64,000 nucleotides of DNA from Taudactylus pleione (taxonomy: Eukaryota; Chordata; Amphibia; Anura; Myobatrachidae). Below the pieces are notes generated by a model. That model made no database searches. It worked only from the letters and a program-made list of their open reading frames with translations, and was not told the DNA's origin. Location of the stretch: contig JAUIMM010000003.1 in NCBI GenBank assembly GCA_031769625.1, positions 3,014,501 through 3,078,500 on the forward strand, in the 5' to 3' direction. Position 1 is the first letter of the stretch, and each line of letters starts with the position of its first letter. Below are positions 10,504 to 22,662 of the stretch, piece after piece. The position numbers and the translations under genes are program-made.

Positions 10504-13195
10504 ACTTAGTTTAGGAACCACTAGTGTATTGAAAGTGCCCACATACAAGCTAGCCAACAGAATTCCCAAAACACTTGCACTGCGCACCCAGATGGTTTGA
10601 TCAGCACAGGATATTCTGAATAGGTGCACTGTGCAATAAGGTGAATCGAACATCAAAGTCAAACCTCCTAAAAATTTCATTAAATAAAAAGTTCTCCGTT
10701 TTTATACTAAAATACTGTTTCATCTCACTTTCGGCTTACATGAATCGTTAGAGTGACGGGACATCTACTGCCTTTATGAAATGTTACTTTCTGAAGTTTA
10801 AAAGACCTTCGTTACATTGTGCAAAGCATGGCTATAAATGTGCTTCTCTGATGAAGTGCAAAGAGTGACACATGAAACGTACAGGATATCTATAACGAGT
10901 GACGCAGTCTTCCTTCTCTTTTGCGCCTGAGCCGGTGACATTATTTCAGATGGGAGGGGCACCACGACTCTGCACATGGGTCCCCTTCTTGAAATGCCAT
11001 CCAAAAACAGACGGAAAAAATTCCAGACCGAAGGTGGCACCTTCCTGCAAAGGGAACTACTCCCAAAATGGGACCAGGCCACCTCCTTTAGCTCATTTCT
11101 AGAATCTTGCTTCCAGAAATGAAATCCTATTTTTAATTGCTCTGCAAAATAGGTTCACGGGTGCTCTTAATAAATGCTAAGCAAGGAGCCTTGGGGCTGA
11201 AGGAGTGTAACATCCTTGCTATGGGGAGTTCTCAGCGAGGGCGTGTCATCGGAAACACGGGCTATGCAGGGTTGGCCAGAAGCGTTAAATCGCCACTTTT
11301 TGGGCACATTTCTGCATTAAGGATTGTGTGCACGGATGATGATGGGCATTACACCAAGCAGGCAGATAGGAGCGGTCTACTGACCAGAATGGGTGAAACT
11401 TTTGATTTCGTTATGTGCATGCAACGCAAAAGCATTTACGGACGGCTTGTGTTCAGCGCTGTCTCACTTCTTTTGAGGCGCTTCTCGTTTGTTAAATGAT
11501 ACCCGTAAAGCCCTTTAATGATGTGAACGAGTGCTAGCGGAACTGCAAAAGCCTTGAAGACAACACTACAGTGCGGCATTCATTCAATGATTACAGGATT
11601 ACATATTTACATGCTAAATGTAAATACAGCACGGCTCTGCTTAATAGAGAGAAGCCTTATGATATATTCATTTGGGCTGTAGAGGACAGGCTCACCCCTA
11701 CTGTGGTTTCCAAGAGGACAGATGGATGAAAAGGGACGGTTTCATGCTCAAGATTGCTGGAAGGCAGAGATCAGAGGAAGTGGGGGACCGAAAAACAAAC
11801 CACAACAGGCCACAAAAATTCTTATGTGCTTTTGAACGAGGACATCAAGCTTTGGATGTTGTCCAGATAAGTCCCGAGCATTTTATACAGCAGCTGCACG
11901 GAGGAGTCCTTTGGCCAGAGGAAGCCCCATGCTGAATAGGCTATGCAGGCTCCCTGACACTATCCCCAAATACACAGCTACATGCAAGGTCAGTGACTCT
12001 TACTTTTCCTTCACATGCACAAGCAAGAACTAAACACCCGCTTTAAGTAAGTGCAGTAATTACGCATTGCTCCATTTTTTTCTTGAGCAAATTTCACTAA
12101 AAACAAAGTATCTGATGATAAAAGAAAAAAAAATTGCAAGCTTTTAGGCAAATGGATTGGTCATTTTAATAAATTTAAAAAACACTTGTACTCTGTGATA
12201 TCGTCCTTTGGGACGGCAACTGAAGACCCAAAAACACCAGAACTGTACACCCCCCAACTATGAATAACAATCAGAAATGATGCAACCAATTCAATACGGT
12301 CGTTCTGGTTGCCGCTACAGTGAAACGGAGTCTAATGCGACACAGTAATTTACCGGGGACCCCCACAAGAAGGAATGGGACCCCGAGTGAGTAACAGTGG
12401 TGACCGTCAGCAATGGGTTAATAATAAAGAGGCACGAGGTACAGCAGTACCAGTGACTATTCTGACCGAGGACAATGGTAATGAGGCTTGAGGCACTGAA
12501 GTTCCAGAGACTGCTATGACTCATGGTAGTGAGGGATGAGGCACAGGAGTACTGGAGGCCTAATATCAGATTCCAAGCAGGGTCCTGACCACAAGACTGG
12601 CTAAGACTTATTTCCTGGCAGCTGGTAGGTCACGCAGCAGGTTTATACACCCTGCGGTGTAAAAGAGGAAGGAGGACATTTGGAAATGCGATCACATGTC
12701 CGCGGATTTAAAATGTGGGAATGCGCTTGCGATACCACAGAGTCCAGATGGCGGTGCCTGAGAAAGATTGACACGGCGCTGACGCCGAGACCCCACAGAC
12801 AGCGAAACAGACCCCGGCAAGCAACAAATGTCTTAAGAACCGGCACTCTCCCAAATGAGTAGTGAGAGTCCATTCAATTGTGACTCATATACAATGAATT
12901 AAAGGGCCGCTAAAACCAATCATGCCAGTTGGATGAAATAAAAGAGCTACTTCCAATATATGTGATGCTGGGGCAAGTTATTTTCTCTACGGACTCCCGT
13001 CAGTAATCTCACTGCAAAACATTCCGACTAGTCACTTTATAGCCTCTTTCGCGGTGATAGCCAGAAAACAGAAAAATATCGTCTATTCCGCCACTTACCA
13101 AATACAATATCAACGATCTAAACTTCTGCCTAGGAATGGAATCTGACATACACGTTTGTGATTATAGGTAGAAACAAACCTGTATTTTAGATTAA

Positions 13196-13488
13196 AGCTG
13201 AGCACACACCGCCATGTAACATGCCATGTACCGATACATCGCGTGCGCCATACACGCTACACGATCCCATGTACGATGGCGCAATGTATCGTTACATACT
13301 GCATATAACAGCACTGCGTCGTTCATTGCATCGTCGCGTTTTCTGTGTAGAACATGAGATGGTTCGAGGCGATGAATGACCATCGTGAATGGATCAGACG
13401 TAAACACAACACGATGTGTACGATATATCGTTCCGATCCGCATTGGAGCGATATAATGTACGATGCATCGTATAGTGTGTACCCAGCT
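13196..13488. mobile_element. family-2-type foldback element with TAA target duplication
   Basis: Ends AGCTGAGCACACACC and AGTGTGTACCCAGCT; TAA at 13193-13195 and 13489-13491. The interior is rich in CGATGTAC/GTACATCG words, including TGTACGATATATCGTTC near 13420. Confidence 0.75.
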
Positions 13489-13993
13489 TAAGTGGTCCTT
13501 TAAAATGCTCTGGATGCACATTAAGATTTAACAAACATCATTTTAGCTGCTGTCTAATAAAACAATGGACTTTTATGAAGACTGTTGGAAAGAATACAGG
13601 TAAGTGCTGCCCAAAGCAACCAATCAGATGCCTAGAAAAATCGAAGTTGGAATCGGATTGGCTGCTATGAACAGAGACACCTTTCTCCTTTGCACTAGTT
13701 GCCATAGGTGCGCCAATAGTGATACAATAACAAGTCACAGAAGATACACAACCCCTTATAAAGCCAAATCATAAAACACAGTTTGGCTCGACAACATCTG
13801 CCAGTACTGGTTGCTGTAACTAAGCCAATGGGGACAGTCCTTTTATCCAGCCATTATGCTGAATCTATCTTTCGCCGATGGAGAACAAAGATCAGGTCTA
13901 TAACCGGCCTCCTGGAAACAGACCTGAGAAGAGACAGGGATATTGGAGTCTTTGCATGCAAAACACAATGCAGTAAGGGAGTATTCTGGTCAC

Positions 13994-14038
13994 CTTATCA
14001 CCTTTCAGTCCAGATTCTCCTGCGTTCCCCGGAAGCCC
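13994..14038 (-). CDS. col27a1: collagen triple-helix exon (45 nt)
   Basis: Encodes GLPGNAGESGLKGDK, five triplets, ending in a charged Lys-Gly-Asp-Lys stretch of the kind used for lateral salt bridges. The acceptor is ACTGTTTTCCAG and the donor is AAG|GTGACC. Lies 891 bp downstream of the 54-nt exon at 14930. Confidence 0.92.
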
Positions 14039-14929
14039 CTGGAAAACAGTAAAACACCCAACATTTGTAGTTAACAGGCACCAAACTCTGGCTTCAGCGG
14101 TAGAGACTTTAGATCGTAAGTTCTTGTGGTGCAGGGATGGGCGCGAATGGTTTCATATTCTCTGCTCAATGTTATGTGATAGGATTAGCGCTAAAAAAAT
14201 CAATGATGTCTATTTTCCAGTCATATTTTATTTCTGGGTCAATAGTTATTTGACATTAGTAATAAACCAAAAGCTGTGTATTACTGAGATGAGTAGCATA
14301 CATTAATTAGCTAGTGTTTATATTTAACTATACATGTCCAGCATTCTCTTTCAGCCTTCTGCAGCCTGTCACTATGTTAGGGGAAGTGTATCTCTATCTG
14401 AGCAGAAGGCCAAATGTAATAGCCAGTCATTTGCGGGAGCCGATGCAATTACGGTGAGATAGACAATAGATTTAAAGCGGCCACTAGTTTAAAGACAAAA
14501 CCAGGTTGGTTTTGCCTTTAAACTAATTGCTGCTTTAAATCCACTGACTATCTCGCGGAATCTAGCTGGCTCCCGAAAATTGAGGGCTATTACACTTACC
14601 CAGAGTGTGATTGACAGATTTGCATGCAGAAAATGCTGTGTGTGTTTACTGGAAGAGACAACCATGGGACAGGTGAGGTCACAGCAGCTCAACAGACTGC
14701 AATTTCAGTTTTTTAAACTGTGCCAGATACCATTTGAGCAACATCATGTGTGTTTGTTGGGGTTGGAGTGAAGTGTGATGGTCTCTAATTGAAGAAGAGT
14801 TATTCATTTACATTGTAACAAAGCTACAGTAGTCTATCAAGTTAGTGCTGAGCAATTTCATTTACACACAGGAGTTCAGCGGTTCCCTAAATAAGCCAGG
14901 AGGTGATATTTCCATGTTGGCGGACTTAC
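14039..14929 (-). other. intron between the exons at 14930 and 13994
   Basis: Contains one foldback element at 14410-14597. Otherwise no recognised feature. Confidence 0.85.
14410..14597. repeat. foldback miniature element
   Basis: TGTAATAGCCAG and GGGAGCC on the left pair with CTGGCTCCC and GGGCTATTACA on the right. Centrally, AGTTTAAAGACAAAACCA pairs with TGGTTTTGCCTTTAAACT. The element at 38823 has the same kind of ends and AAAGCAGC words. Confidence 0.6.
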
Positions 14930-14983
14930 CTTCAAACCTTTGGGTCCCATGTAACCAATGGATCCAACAGCACCCATGTCCCC
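14930..14983 (-). CDS. col27a1: collagen triple-helix exon (54 nt)
   Basis: Encodes GDMGAVGSIGYMGPKGLK, six triplets with only one Pro, so this stretch of helix should be thermally less stable and more flexible than its neighbours. The acceptor ends TTTCTTCTCTCAG and the donor is AAG|GTAAGT. The lack of Pro is seen; the flexibility is inferred from general collagen behaviour. Confidence 0.92.
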
Positions 14984-15246
14984 CTGAGAGAAGAAATTAG
15001 ACAATAAGATATGGTCGCCTAATTTCCATGTAAAACATCTTCATTTACAGCAAAGTGTTAAATCGTCATAAAAAAAACATAAAACCGCCCCAAACATCAA
15101 CCTTTCAAAACCCACCTGCTCCTACAGCTTATCACCTAATACTACTCCATCTGCGTGTTCTACCAGCCCCAGTCCCATGTCCTCGCTGTGTCCCACCAGC
15201 TGCTGATCTCTCAGCATGGTCATCCTGGTACAGTATAGCCCTAGTG

Positions 15247-15579
15247 CAGGGGTGGGGAATTTTCTTCTGCTGAGGGCTATTTTCACATATATAACATTAT
15301 TCGCGGGCCCGGTGCAGGCCACGCCCCTCCGTGTGATGACACAAGGGGGGCGGGCCACAATCGCCAGTGATCACAGCGATGCCCTGAGCATCCCGAGAAT
15401 GCTCCGGGGAGCTGTAAGGGCAGCGGTGTGACCGTCTGAAGCGTCCTAAGGACGCTCCAGGCTGCACTGCTGCATAGATGCTGGCTGCAGGGTGACATTC
15501 TAGGAAAAAGATCAGAGGGCCAGACCAAATGATACCGAGGGCCTTATACGGCCCCTGGGCCTGAGGTTCCCCATCCCTG
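15247..15579. mobile_element. hAT-type non-autonomous element, 333 bp
   Basis: Ends CAGGGGTGGGGAA and TTCCCCATCCCTG are inverted repeats of the classic hAT form. Flanks CCCTAGTG (15239-15246) and CTGTAGTG (15580-15587) match at 6 of 8. No transposase frame. Confidence 0.8.
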
Positions 15580-15743
15580 CTGTAGTGTAAGTTCTAAGTG
15601 TGATTTGTCATCTGTTTGATTCGACATTCAGACTGCACGTGGGACCTTACAAAGAAGCGAATATGATTATGGATACTAATAGCTATAAGCGAATATGACG
15701 ATGGATACAAATGAATATAACAAATTATTAGGAACATACAAGA

Positions 15744-15876
15744 CAGGGGTATTTAACATGCAGCCTCTCCAGCTGCCCTGCCACAAGTTTAGCATATGCT
15801 AATTGCAAAACTGTGACAGGGCATGCTGGGACGTGTAGTTCCAGAGCAGCAGGTGGGCTGCATGTTTAATACCCCA
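15744..15876. repeat. 133-bp inverted-repeat miniature element (CAGGGGTATTTAACATGCAG ends)
   Basis: Left CAGGGGTATTTAACATGCAG pairs with right CTGCATGTTTAATACCCCAG. The interior has CATGCTGGGACGTGTAGTTCC, shared with the hAT miniature elements. An 8-bp duplication is not evident. Confidence 0.65.
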
Positions 15877-15955
15877 GAGTTAGAAGGCTATCTGGGGCAG
15901 GCACACCCATTTTGCGCTTTTGTGAAATAATCCGGCTACTATTGTACTGTGCTTT

Positions 15956-16462
15956 GGGTCTCATTCAGACCCACTCGCAAGCGGGTCGATGTTGGGCCCT
16001 GCGCACGCGCAGCGGCCGCACTGCGCACGTGCAAGCCCCGGAGCGAGGGAGAAATTCTCTCGCTACGGGACTCACTACAAAAGGGGCGGCTGTCGATGGT
16101 GATCGACAGCTCGCCCCGTTTTGTGGCCTGGAGGGGGGGGGGGGTGGCTACATAAACGGAGGACAGAACGCCTGCCGTTTGGGGGCGGCCTCACTGACAT
16201 CACTCATGATGTCAGTGGTTGAGCTTCCGGCTCTAATAGAGCTGGAAGCTCACTGGGGCTTGCGGCAGACGAGACCCTACCACAAGGGTCTCGTCGCAAG
16301 CCCCGATGGTCTTGACCATCGTGACCATCATCCTGGCCGCTCATTAAAGCTGTGGGTGGTAACAGCCTAGCAAGTGGCCAGGAGGCCGGATCGTTTTTTA
16401 GATGCGGCCGCCCTCATTCAGAGCGAGCGCTCGCATTTTGCCAGCGCCTCTGAATGAGGTCC
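15956..16462. mobile_element. family-1 multi-hairpin element, diverged copy, 507 bp
   Basis: Ends GGGTCTCATTCAGA and TCTGAATGAGGTCC; TTT at 15953-15955 and 16463-16465. Hairpins include GGCTGTCGATGG / ATCGACAGCTCGCC (about 16089-16115), CTGACATCACTCATGATGTCAG (16194-16215), TGAGCTTCCGGCTC / GAGCTGGAAGCTCA (16220-16252) and GAGACCCTACCACAAGGGTCTC. A poly-G run breaks one stem near 16132. Confidence 0.8.
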
Positions 16463-17654
16463 TTTGTTTCACACCAAGATGGCGCTAAAATGTGCAAAGA
16501 TGATGGCGGGAATGCACAGCTCTCAGGCAGCAGGAATGTCAATTTTTTTTCTCTCAAATTGGAACATGTATACCTACAGCACACAATCAGATGCAAAAAG
16601 GAGAGTACTAGAAAACTTTTTCTTAAAGGAGTAGGAGTTGCCATGTTGAGGTTTTTGAAGAGGCTAAATACATAACATGTCATAGAAAAAAAAAATAGAA
16701 CAGCGCCACACGGTGGCCGAAACACACGGAAAAATAAAATTATTTTGTGCAGAATTCTGTCCAAAATGTAAAACTGTCTGGTATGTTGTGTTTCTAAGAC
16801 CAAATAGTGACTCCAGTACTGGATATGATGACCAGGTAATACATATAATTAGATGCGTGTAGAGCAGAAGGCAAGTTGAATTTCAATAAATACTGGAAGT
16901 CGCCACCACCATGCACTGTGCAAACTAATTCAGGTACGGGGTTGTGGTCAGTGTTGTTTTTCCTAAGGCCCAGCGGTAAGCGAAGTCTTCAACTATTTTA
17001 TCTACATTGGCTATCTTCCCATCTGTGTACAGTGGCTTGGACATGGGCCGGGATCCAAGTATAGTTCACAGGGGCTGAGAGAGCTTTCAATGACTGTTAT
17101 AGAAAGCTGCCCTTGTCTGCTAGGGTCCTGGCTCTAGTGGCGGCGACTACTGAAACAGAGAGGGAGCGGCGATAGATCAAACAAACACGAGACGTGTCCT
17201 TCATTTTCTACAAGCCTGGGACAGATACAATCAGCGGACCTGGTATTGTGCTGGAGACTTGATCTACTGAGAGGCAAAGGGATGGTCTCAATGCAGGAAA
17301 AACAAAAGGTCCATTCATAAGGCTCGTGCACTCCCAGCTGTGGCACCAATGAGGCTAAACTGTGCGACGTTACCCCTTCTGTTGTGGCTAGTGGATGGGC
17401 TTTCTTCCATATGAAGCGGTCTTTGCCTGCTTAGCCAATTAAATCAGTGAATCGGTTTGGTACCACACAAGCATTTCCTTCAATGTGTGAAACTGACCTA
17501 TATGTTTTCATGGTGTATCAGCTCCCTGGTAATGTCTATATTACGCTGACTATTATTATAGACTCGTGAAGGAAGGCCAGTTACGCTGGACATCTAAGAT
17601 TAGGAACTTGGAGGCAGATTATTAGTGTGGCAGGGGCAAAGTTCAGGCTATGCT

Positions 17655-17895
17655 ATCCAGGCGGCCGGAATCCTGACAGCAGTCGGAATTCCGGCGCCGA
17701 AAACCTGACCGCCGGCAACCCTGACGGTAAGTATTAGGGTTAAGGGCTACGGTAGGGCACTTGGGGAGGGTTAGGCTGCGGGAAAGGTGAATTAGGGTCA
17801 GGGGGAGGAGGGTTAGGACAATTACCTAACTGGGTCAGGATTCGGACTGTCGGGATGCTGCTGTTGATATACTGACCACCGGCATCCCAACCGAT
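17655..17895. repeat. TTAGG element, short type
   Basis: Outer words GCGGCCGGAATCCTGAC and GACCACCGGCATCCC surround GGGTTAAGGGCTACGG and GGAGGGTTAGG. About 240 bp with approximate ends. Confidence 0.65.
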
Positions 17896-18099
17896 ATATC
17901 TATATATACATTATACACACATATATATATATAACTTGGGCCCTATTACTTCTTTGTCCACCTGTTACCCAGTCTTGTTGAATATGCTGCTGCTACATAA
18001 GAACTGTTCATAAATAAATGTATACTTATAAAATACAAATGGATTTTGTGTATAGGCTAATTTGATCCACACCTAGCGCATTAGCCTCTGATTTGTCAG

Positions 18100-18605
18100 G
18101 CGTGATTGGGATGCAGTCAGGAAACCGATGGTCGAAATGCCAACCGCCGGCTTCCCGACTCTCTAATCCCGGCAGGGGTCTAATGACAGGCGTTGGAATC
18201 TCGACGCCTGTCATTTTACCTACGCCGGGAGCCCGATGCCCAGCATACCAAATGAAGGTAAGCCGGGCGCGGACAGCCACAGGGGGGGGGAGGTTTAGGG
18301 GCTCCCGGGGGGGGGACTTAGAGTTAGGCACCCCCCCCGGGAGGGTTAGGCTAGGGGAAGGGGGGGGTTAGGGTTAGACCCCCCCCCCCCCCTGGAGACC
18401 TAGGTTTAGGCTACGGGGAAGGGGGGGGTTAGGTTTAGGCACATACAGCAGGGGGGGGGGGGTTAGGCACCCCTAAGGGAGGGTTGGGGGGGGTTTAAGG
18501 TTAGCAATAGTTAAAATACTTACCTGTCGAGATCTTCACTGCCGGGCTTCCAGCGTCGGGATTTGAACCGCCGGACATGCGTCATTTCATACCGATTAAG
18601 CCACT
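18100..18605. repeat. TTAGG element, long type
   Basis: Left part has a hairpin (CTAATGACAGGCGTTGG / CGACGCCTGTCATTTTA near 18180-18220) and CCGGGCGCGGACAG. The interior is poly-G broken by GGTTAGGGTTAG and GTTTAGGCTACGGGG. The right end has TGCCGGGCTTCCAGCG and a GGTATGAAAT-type terminus read in reverse. Related to copies at 30850, 57560 and 62535. Confidence 0.7.
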
Positions 18606-20475
18606 CGCAATAGCGATTTAGTCATTAATTCAAGAAAGTGATTATTGCTATATAGGATGGACACTGCTGTGTCTGATGGAATATAAAACTGGCTGACAGC
18701 CCACATCATTGTGATCTTTTCCTGTCCCATGTGTGGGGCATTTATAAATACAATTGGTAGCTAAGATTTTAGTCATCCCTAAAAGTTACGGACTAAATGC
18801 CCCCGCCGTTGAATTATATTGAATTAAAATGCAGAATTTATTACTGACATGAATACAATCATATTGGCTGGATACACGTGTTGTTCGTTGCAGTTGAATG
18901 CTGTGCCATTATAAAGCAGTGGTACAGGATTCCGTCTTCTTCCTGATACTACATGAAAGGTTACAGGGCAAAGCCAACCTTCTGAGCGCACGGCCTGAGA
19001 CGCAGCGAAGAGGGTATGTTACAACAAGCCTGTTCTTTGTACTGCCTCATATAAAGACCTCTTCAGGCTTCTGTTTATCCAGGACAAGACCCAGCTATTT
19101 ACAACCACATTAGGCTCACGTTACACCAATTGCTGCCCTTTAATAAGATTTTTCGGAATAAGCCACCTGCGGAAACCCCCCCCCCCCCACAAAAAATTAC
19201 AGGGGAGAAATGGAACCCAGTCCCGGGGACTTTTTACGCATTGCAAATCAGCATTTAAGGGGTTAGCACAATATGGCGGCATGTGCCGATATTTTTCAGC
19301 CCTGTGCCCTTAATTATCATAAGTATGAATAGAATGAATCTGTCATTTGCTGAAATAACAACATATGTTAATGACCGCCACAAAACCCGCTGACTGGTAT
19401 GTTTGCACATAGCGGTGTAAAAGAGGTACATATATATTTTTTTTCCCTCTGTGGGTTCATTAAGCTCTTTCAGATGAACTAGTAATGACTATTCAGTGCT
19501 TATTCCTTTATAAAAACAGGTGATATTTGTGATAAGGCAAAAGAAAAATACACGTTTGGCAGGATTAACGCTCAACATTAAAATAGCTATTGAACAGGAC
19601 GTTCTATACAGCACAGGTAAGCAGCTTACGTCTGTCAAGCCAGCGGAGGACTACAAGACCCAGCATGTTACAACATGCTGGAATTTGCAGTTACACACAC
19701 CTGGAGAGCCACTTACTACCTTAGCCTGATATAAGGTGTCTGTCTATTACCTGTCCATCTACTTCTGATGCTTTATACTATTAAAGCCCCCCGGACGCCC
19801 TTTGATCTCTTCCCTACGTCTACAGCAAAGCCTTGTTATGTGAATTCCCCAATTGTATTAACCTCTGTCACCTCTCCCGGGTGGGCGTGTGGTCAGCTTT
19901 CATCCTTTCAACGCGCTCCGCAGACCTGACTACCTCCATCTTCAAAGTGCGAACTCTTCTGACAGAAATATGCGTCTCTCAGGTACATTAAATCACTGGG
20001 TATTATTGGACACAAGCTCCGAGATGCTTTAAAGACCACATTAAATGTCCTGTGAGCTTTTCCTATGATTATGAGGTTTGCTTTCAATGACTGTAGAACA
20101 GTATTTCTATATAATTGTTACTAACTGTTGCATTTTACAGGGAAGTTACATGTCTCTGACCCACACGCCTGTCTTTTTTTACATTTTCTATGTAAGTTTC
20201 CTTTTTATTTTAAAGTGTCTGAACAGATCTAATAACGTAACACAAGTAACAGCTTGTCTGTTTACATCACACCGTCTACAGCTGCCAGTATAAGGGGGGC
20301 GTAAAATGGCCGCTTCGCCTTGGCGCCGACCAACCAAATCTCTGTCTGATCTGGCCACACATGCAGCCCAACCGAATTGGTTGGAGCTAGCTGCTTGGGG
20401 CTCAGGTTGAGCAACCAGATCTGCCCATATATCCCACATATAGCTTCTAAACCGCTGTGTGTGTATAGTGTACAT

Positions 20476-21481
20476 CAAGCATGTCAAACGTGGGGCCCGA
20501 CAGTGTGGGCCCAAATATATATAATATGCGGCCCACACCCCTGCCATGATCGGAGCTCAGCTCCGGTCGGGCAGTGTTTACTTTATTTAAAACTGGCAAC
20601 GCTGGTCTCTGAAGCGATCAGAGACTAAAGAAGCCTCTGATCGCTTCAGAGGCCAGTGTTTCCAGTGACGTCACCCGCGATGACGGGAGCCTGCGTCTGC
20701 CGCTCTGGATCTAATTAGATCCAGTCAGCAGCAGCGTCTGCGCGGGACGGTGGGAGTGATGACGGCCGTGGACTGGAGCGATGTCCAGCAGCCATCGTGA
20801 AGAAAGGTAAGTACTGCACAGGTGAGTGGGGCCTGTTCTATACTGGGAGGGGGCACAGCATAAGGGGCACAACATAAGGTGCACTACTAGGGGAACTGCA
20901 TAAGAGACACTACTAGGGGCATTACTGGGGGCACAACATAAGGGGCACTACTAGGGACATTACTGGGGCTCTGCATAAGGGGCACTGCATAAGGTGCACT
21001 ACTAGGGGGAACTGCATTACTGAGGGCACTACTGGGGGCTCTGCATAAGAGCACTATTGGGGGCACAGCATAAGGTGCACTACTAGGAGCATTACTGGCA
21101 GCACAACATAAGGGGCATTACTGGGGCACTGCATAAGGGGCACTACTGGGGACACTGTATAAAAGGCATTGTATAATGGGCACAACTTCAGGGGACATTG
21201 CATCAGGGGCTCTAATACAGGGGGGAATTGCATAATGGGCACTACTGGGGCACTGTATAAAAGGCATTGCATAATGGGCACAACTTCAGGGGGCATTGTA
21301 TAAGGGGCTCTAATACAGGGGGGAATTGCATAAGGGTCACTACTACAGGGGGCACTGCATTGGTTTTTTATTAATAATAAACCTTTCAAAGTTGCATATA
21401 AGACTTTTTTTTTGTTGCGGCCCACACACTCTTAGACCTTGAGTATTCGGCCCGGTTGGTATTTTGAGTATGACATGCCTG
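20476..21481. mobile_element. hAT-type non-autonomous element with internal tandem repeats, 1006 bp
   Basis: Ends CAAGCATGTCAAACGTGGG and TTTTGAGTATGACATGCCTG are inverted repeats. A perfect 8-bp target duplication GTGTACAT lies at 20468-20475 and 21482-21489. The interior from about 20840 to 21360 is a diverged tandem array of about 20-30 bp units, GGGGCACTACTGGGG / GCACTGCATAAGG. No transposase is present. Confidence 0.88.
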
Positions 21482-22040
21482 GTGTACATGTTCAGTGAAG
21501 AGGAACGAAGGATGTAGCTAATGCGCGACAAGACCTGAGCAGCATGACTGGTGATGATCTAAAATGAGTTGCAAAGACCGATAAAACCAAAATAAAATAT
21601 AACACCATATATAATAAGATTGTAATAGTATTCTACATAGATTTACAGGTCATGGGCCCTGGATTTCCAAATGCACTTCCAGAAACGTGAGGTCCCCTTT
21701 CCTGTCTGCTTATCAAGGGATGAAAGGGCTTCTGAGGCAAAGAATATTTTTCCATGTGGTTAAGTTCGGAGTTGAGGTAATAAATTTCAACCAAGACGCA
21801 AGGGACAATTTCCTGGCGGTATTTTCCTACAGCAGGCGATGGCTCACACACGGGAGCACTGTGTGCTGGTATTTCACTCTTTATGTCATGGCTCTTCAGG
21901 TGAAGAGGACGATTTGTGTGCAAAACTGACATCCAGGTTTTACAAGTGGAGCAATTTAACTACGCGTTATCTAGCTATTTGTGATCTGATTTTTCTGTCA
22001 GGCACACGCGCAACACAGTGAAGGAATCCATGCTTTAGTC

Positions 22041-22198
22041 CAGAGTTTCCCAAACTCCGCCATTGCAGTCCAGGTTTTAAGGATATCCATGCACCAGATG
22101 ATTAAATCACATAGACTGAGGTACTAATTAAGTCATCTGTGCTCAGGCAGCGATACCCTTAAAACCTGGACTATAATGGTGGGGTTTGGGAAACTCTG
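22041..22198. mobile_element. hAT miniature element, 158 bp
   Basis: Ends CAGAGTTTCCCAAACTCC and GGGTTTGGGAAACTCTG. Perfect 8-bp duplication CTTTAGTC at 22033-22040 and 22199-22206. Interior AGTCCAGGTTTTAAGGATA pairs with CCCTTAAAACCTGGACT. Confidence 0.9.
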
Positions 22199-22570
22199 CT
22201 TTAGTCTAAAACAAAAATATGATAATGCTGCTTATCAATTCAATAGGAGCTGCTGTTTTTAATAATCAGCGGGACACCAGGATAGCCTTATTAGACAGTG
22301 CCTCAGACCTTTGTTTGTGTCGCCATTTCCTGTTAAATTCATAGGCTACATTCATCATGCAACTCAGGTCACAAAATGGCTGCCCCCACTGGACCGAGCT
22401 TACAAAGCACCCGCTGAGGCCTTGGTCGGCTTTCACTTCACAATTGACCACGCGCCTGTGTGTGAACAGTGGGTACAGCAGCAGATAGAACACAGACAAC
22501 AGGAGCCTGAGTAAATGGGTACACTTTAAAGGATATGCTGTAACATACACAGTTAACAGATTTCCCCAAA

Positions 22571-22662
22571 ATGTATAACTCTTCAGGACTAATATGTATA
22601 ACTCTTCAGGACTAATATGTATAACTCTCCAGGACTAATATGTATAACTCTCCAGGACTAAT
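22571..22662. repeat. tandem repeat, 4 x 23 bp
   Basis: Four adjoining units ATGTATAACTC-T/C-TCAGGACTAAT. The first two have TTC and the last two have TCC, so the array grew by doubling. Confidence 0.9.

Larger units (their letters stand above)
9549..10524. mobile_element. hAT non-autonomous element carrying two later insertions
   Basis: Left CCAAAGGTTCCCAAACTTGG and right TAGGAACCACTAG are hAT-type ends. The flanking 8-mers TGTATCGA (9541-9548) and TGTATTGA (10525-10532) agree at 7 of 8. The original element is split by a family-2 foldback at about 9629-9967 and by a CpG-rich foldback at about 10045-10503. Confidence 0.7.
5521..13993 (-). other. 8.5 kb intron between the exons at 13994 and 5467
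   Basis: Contains, in order: a family-2 foldback (5668), a GA tract (6246), a reversed SINE (6990), a foldback (7195), an hAT element with two insertions (9549) and a family-2 foldback (13196). Three diverged phrases of about 50 bp starting GAGGC recur at 12429-12560. Stretches 7690-9540 and 10530-12420 show nothing I recognise. Confidence 0.8.

Noticed and set aside
15912..16370. Plus-strand frame of 152 codons
   Set aside because: Entirely inside the family-1 copy at 15956; no homologue recognised and not open in sister copies.
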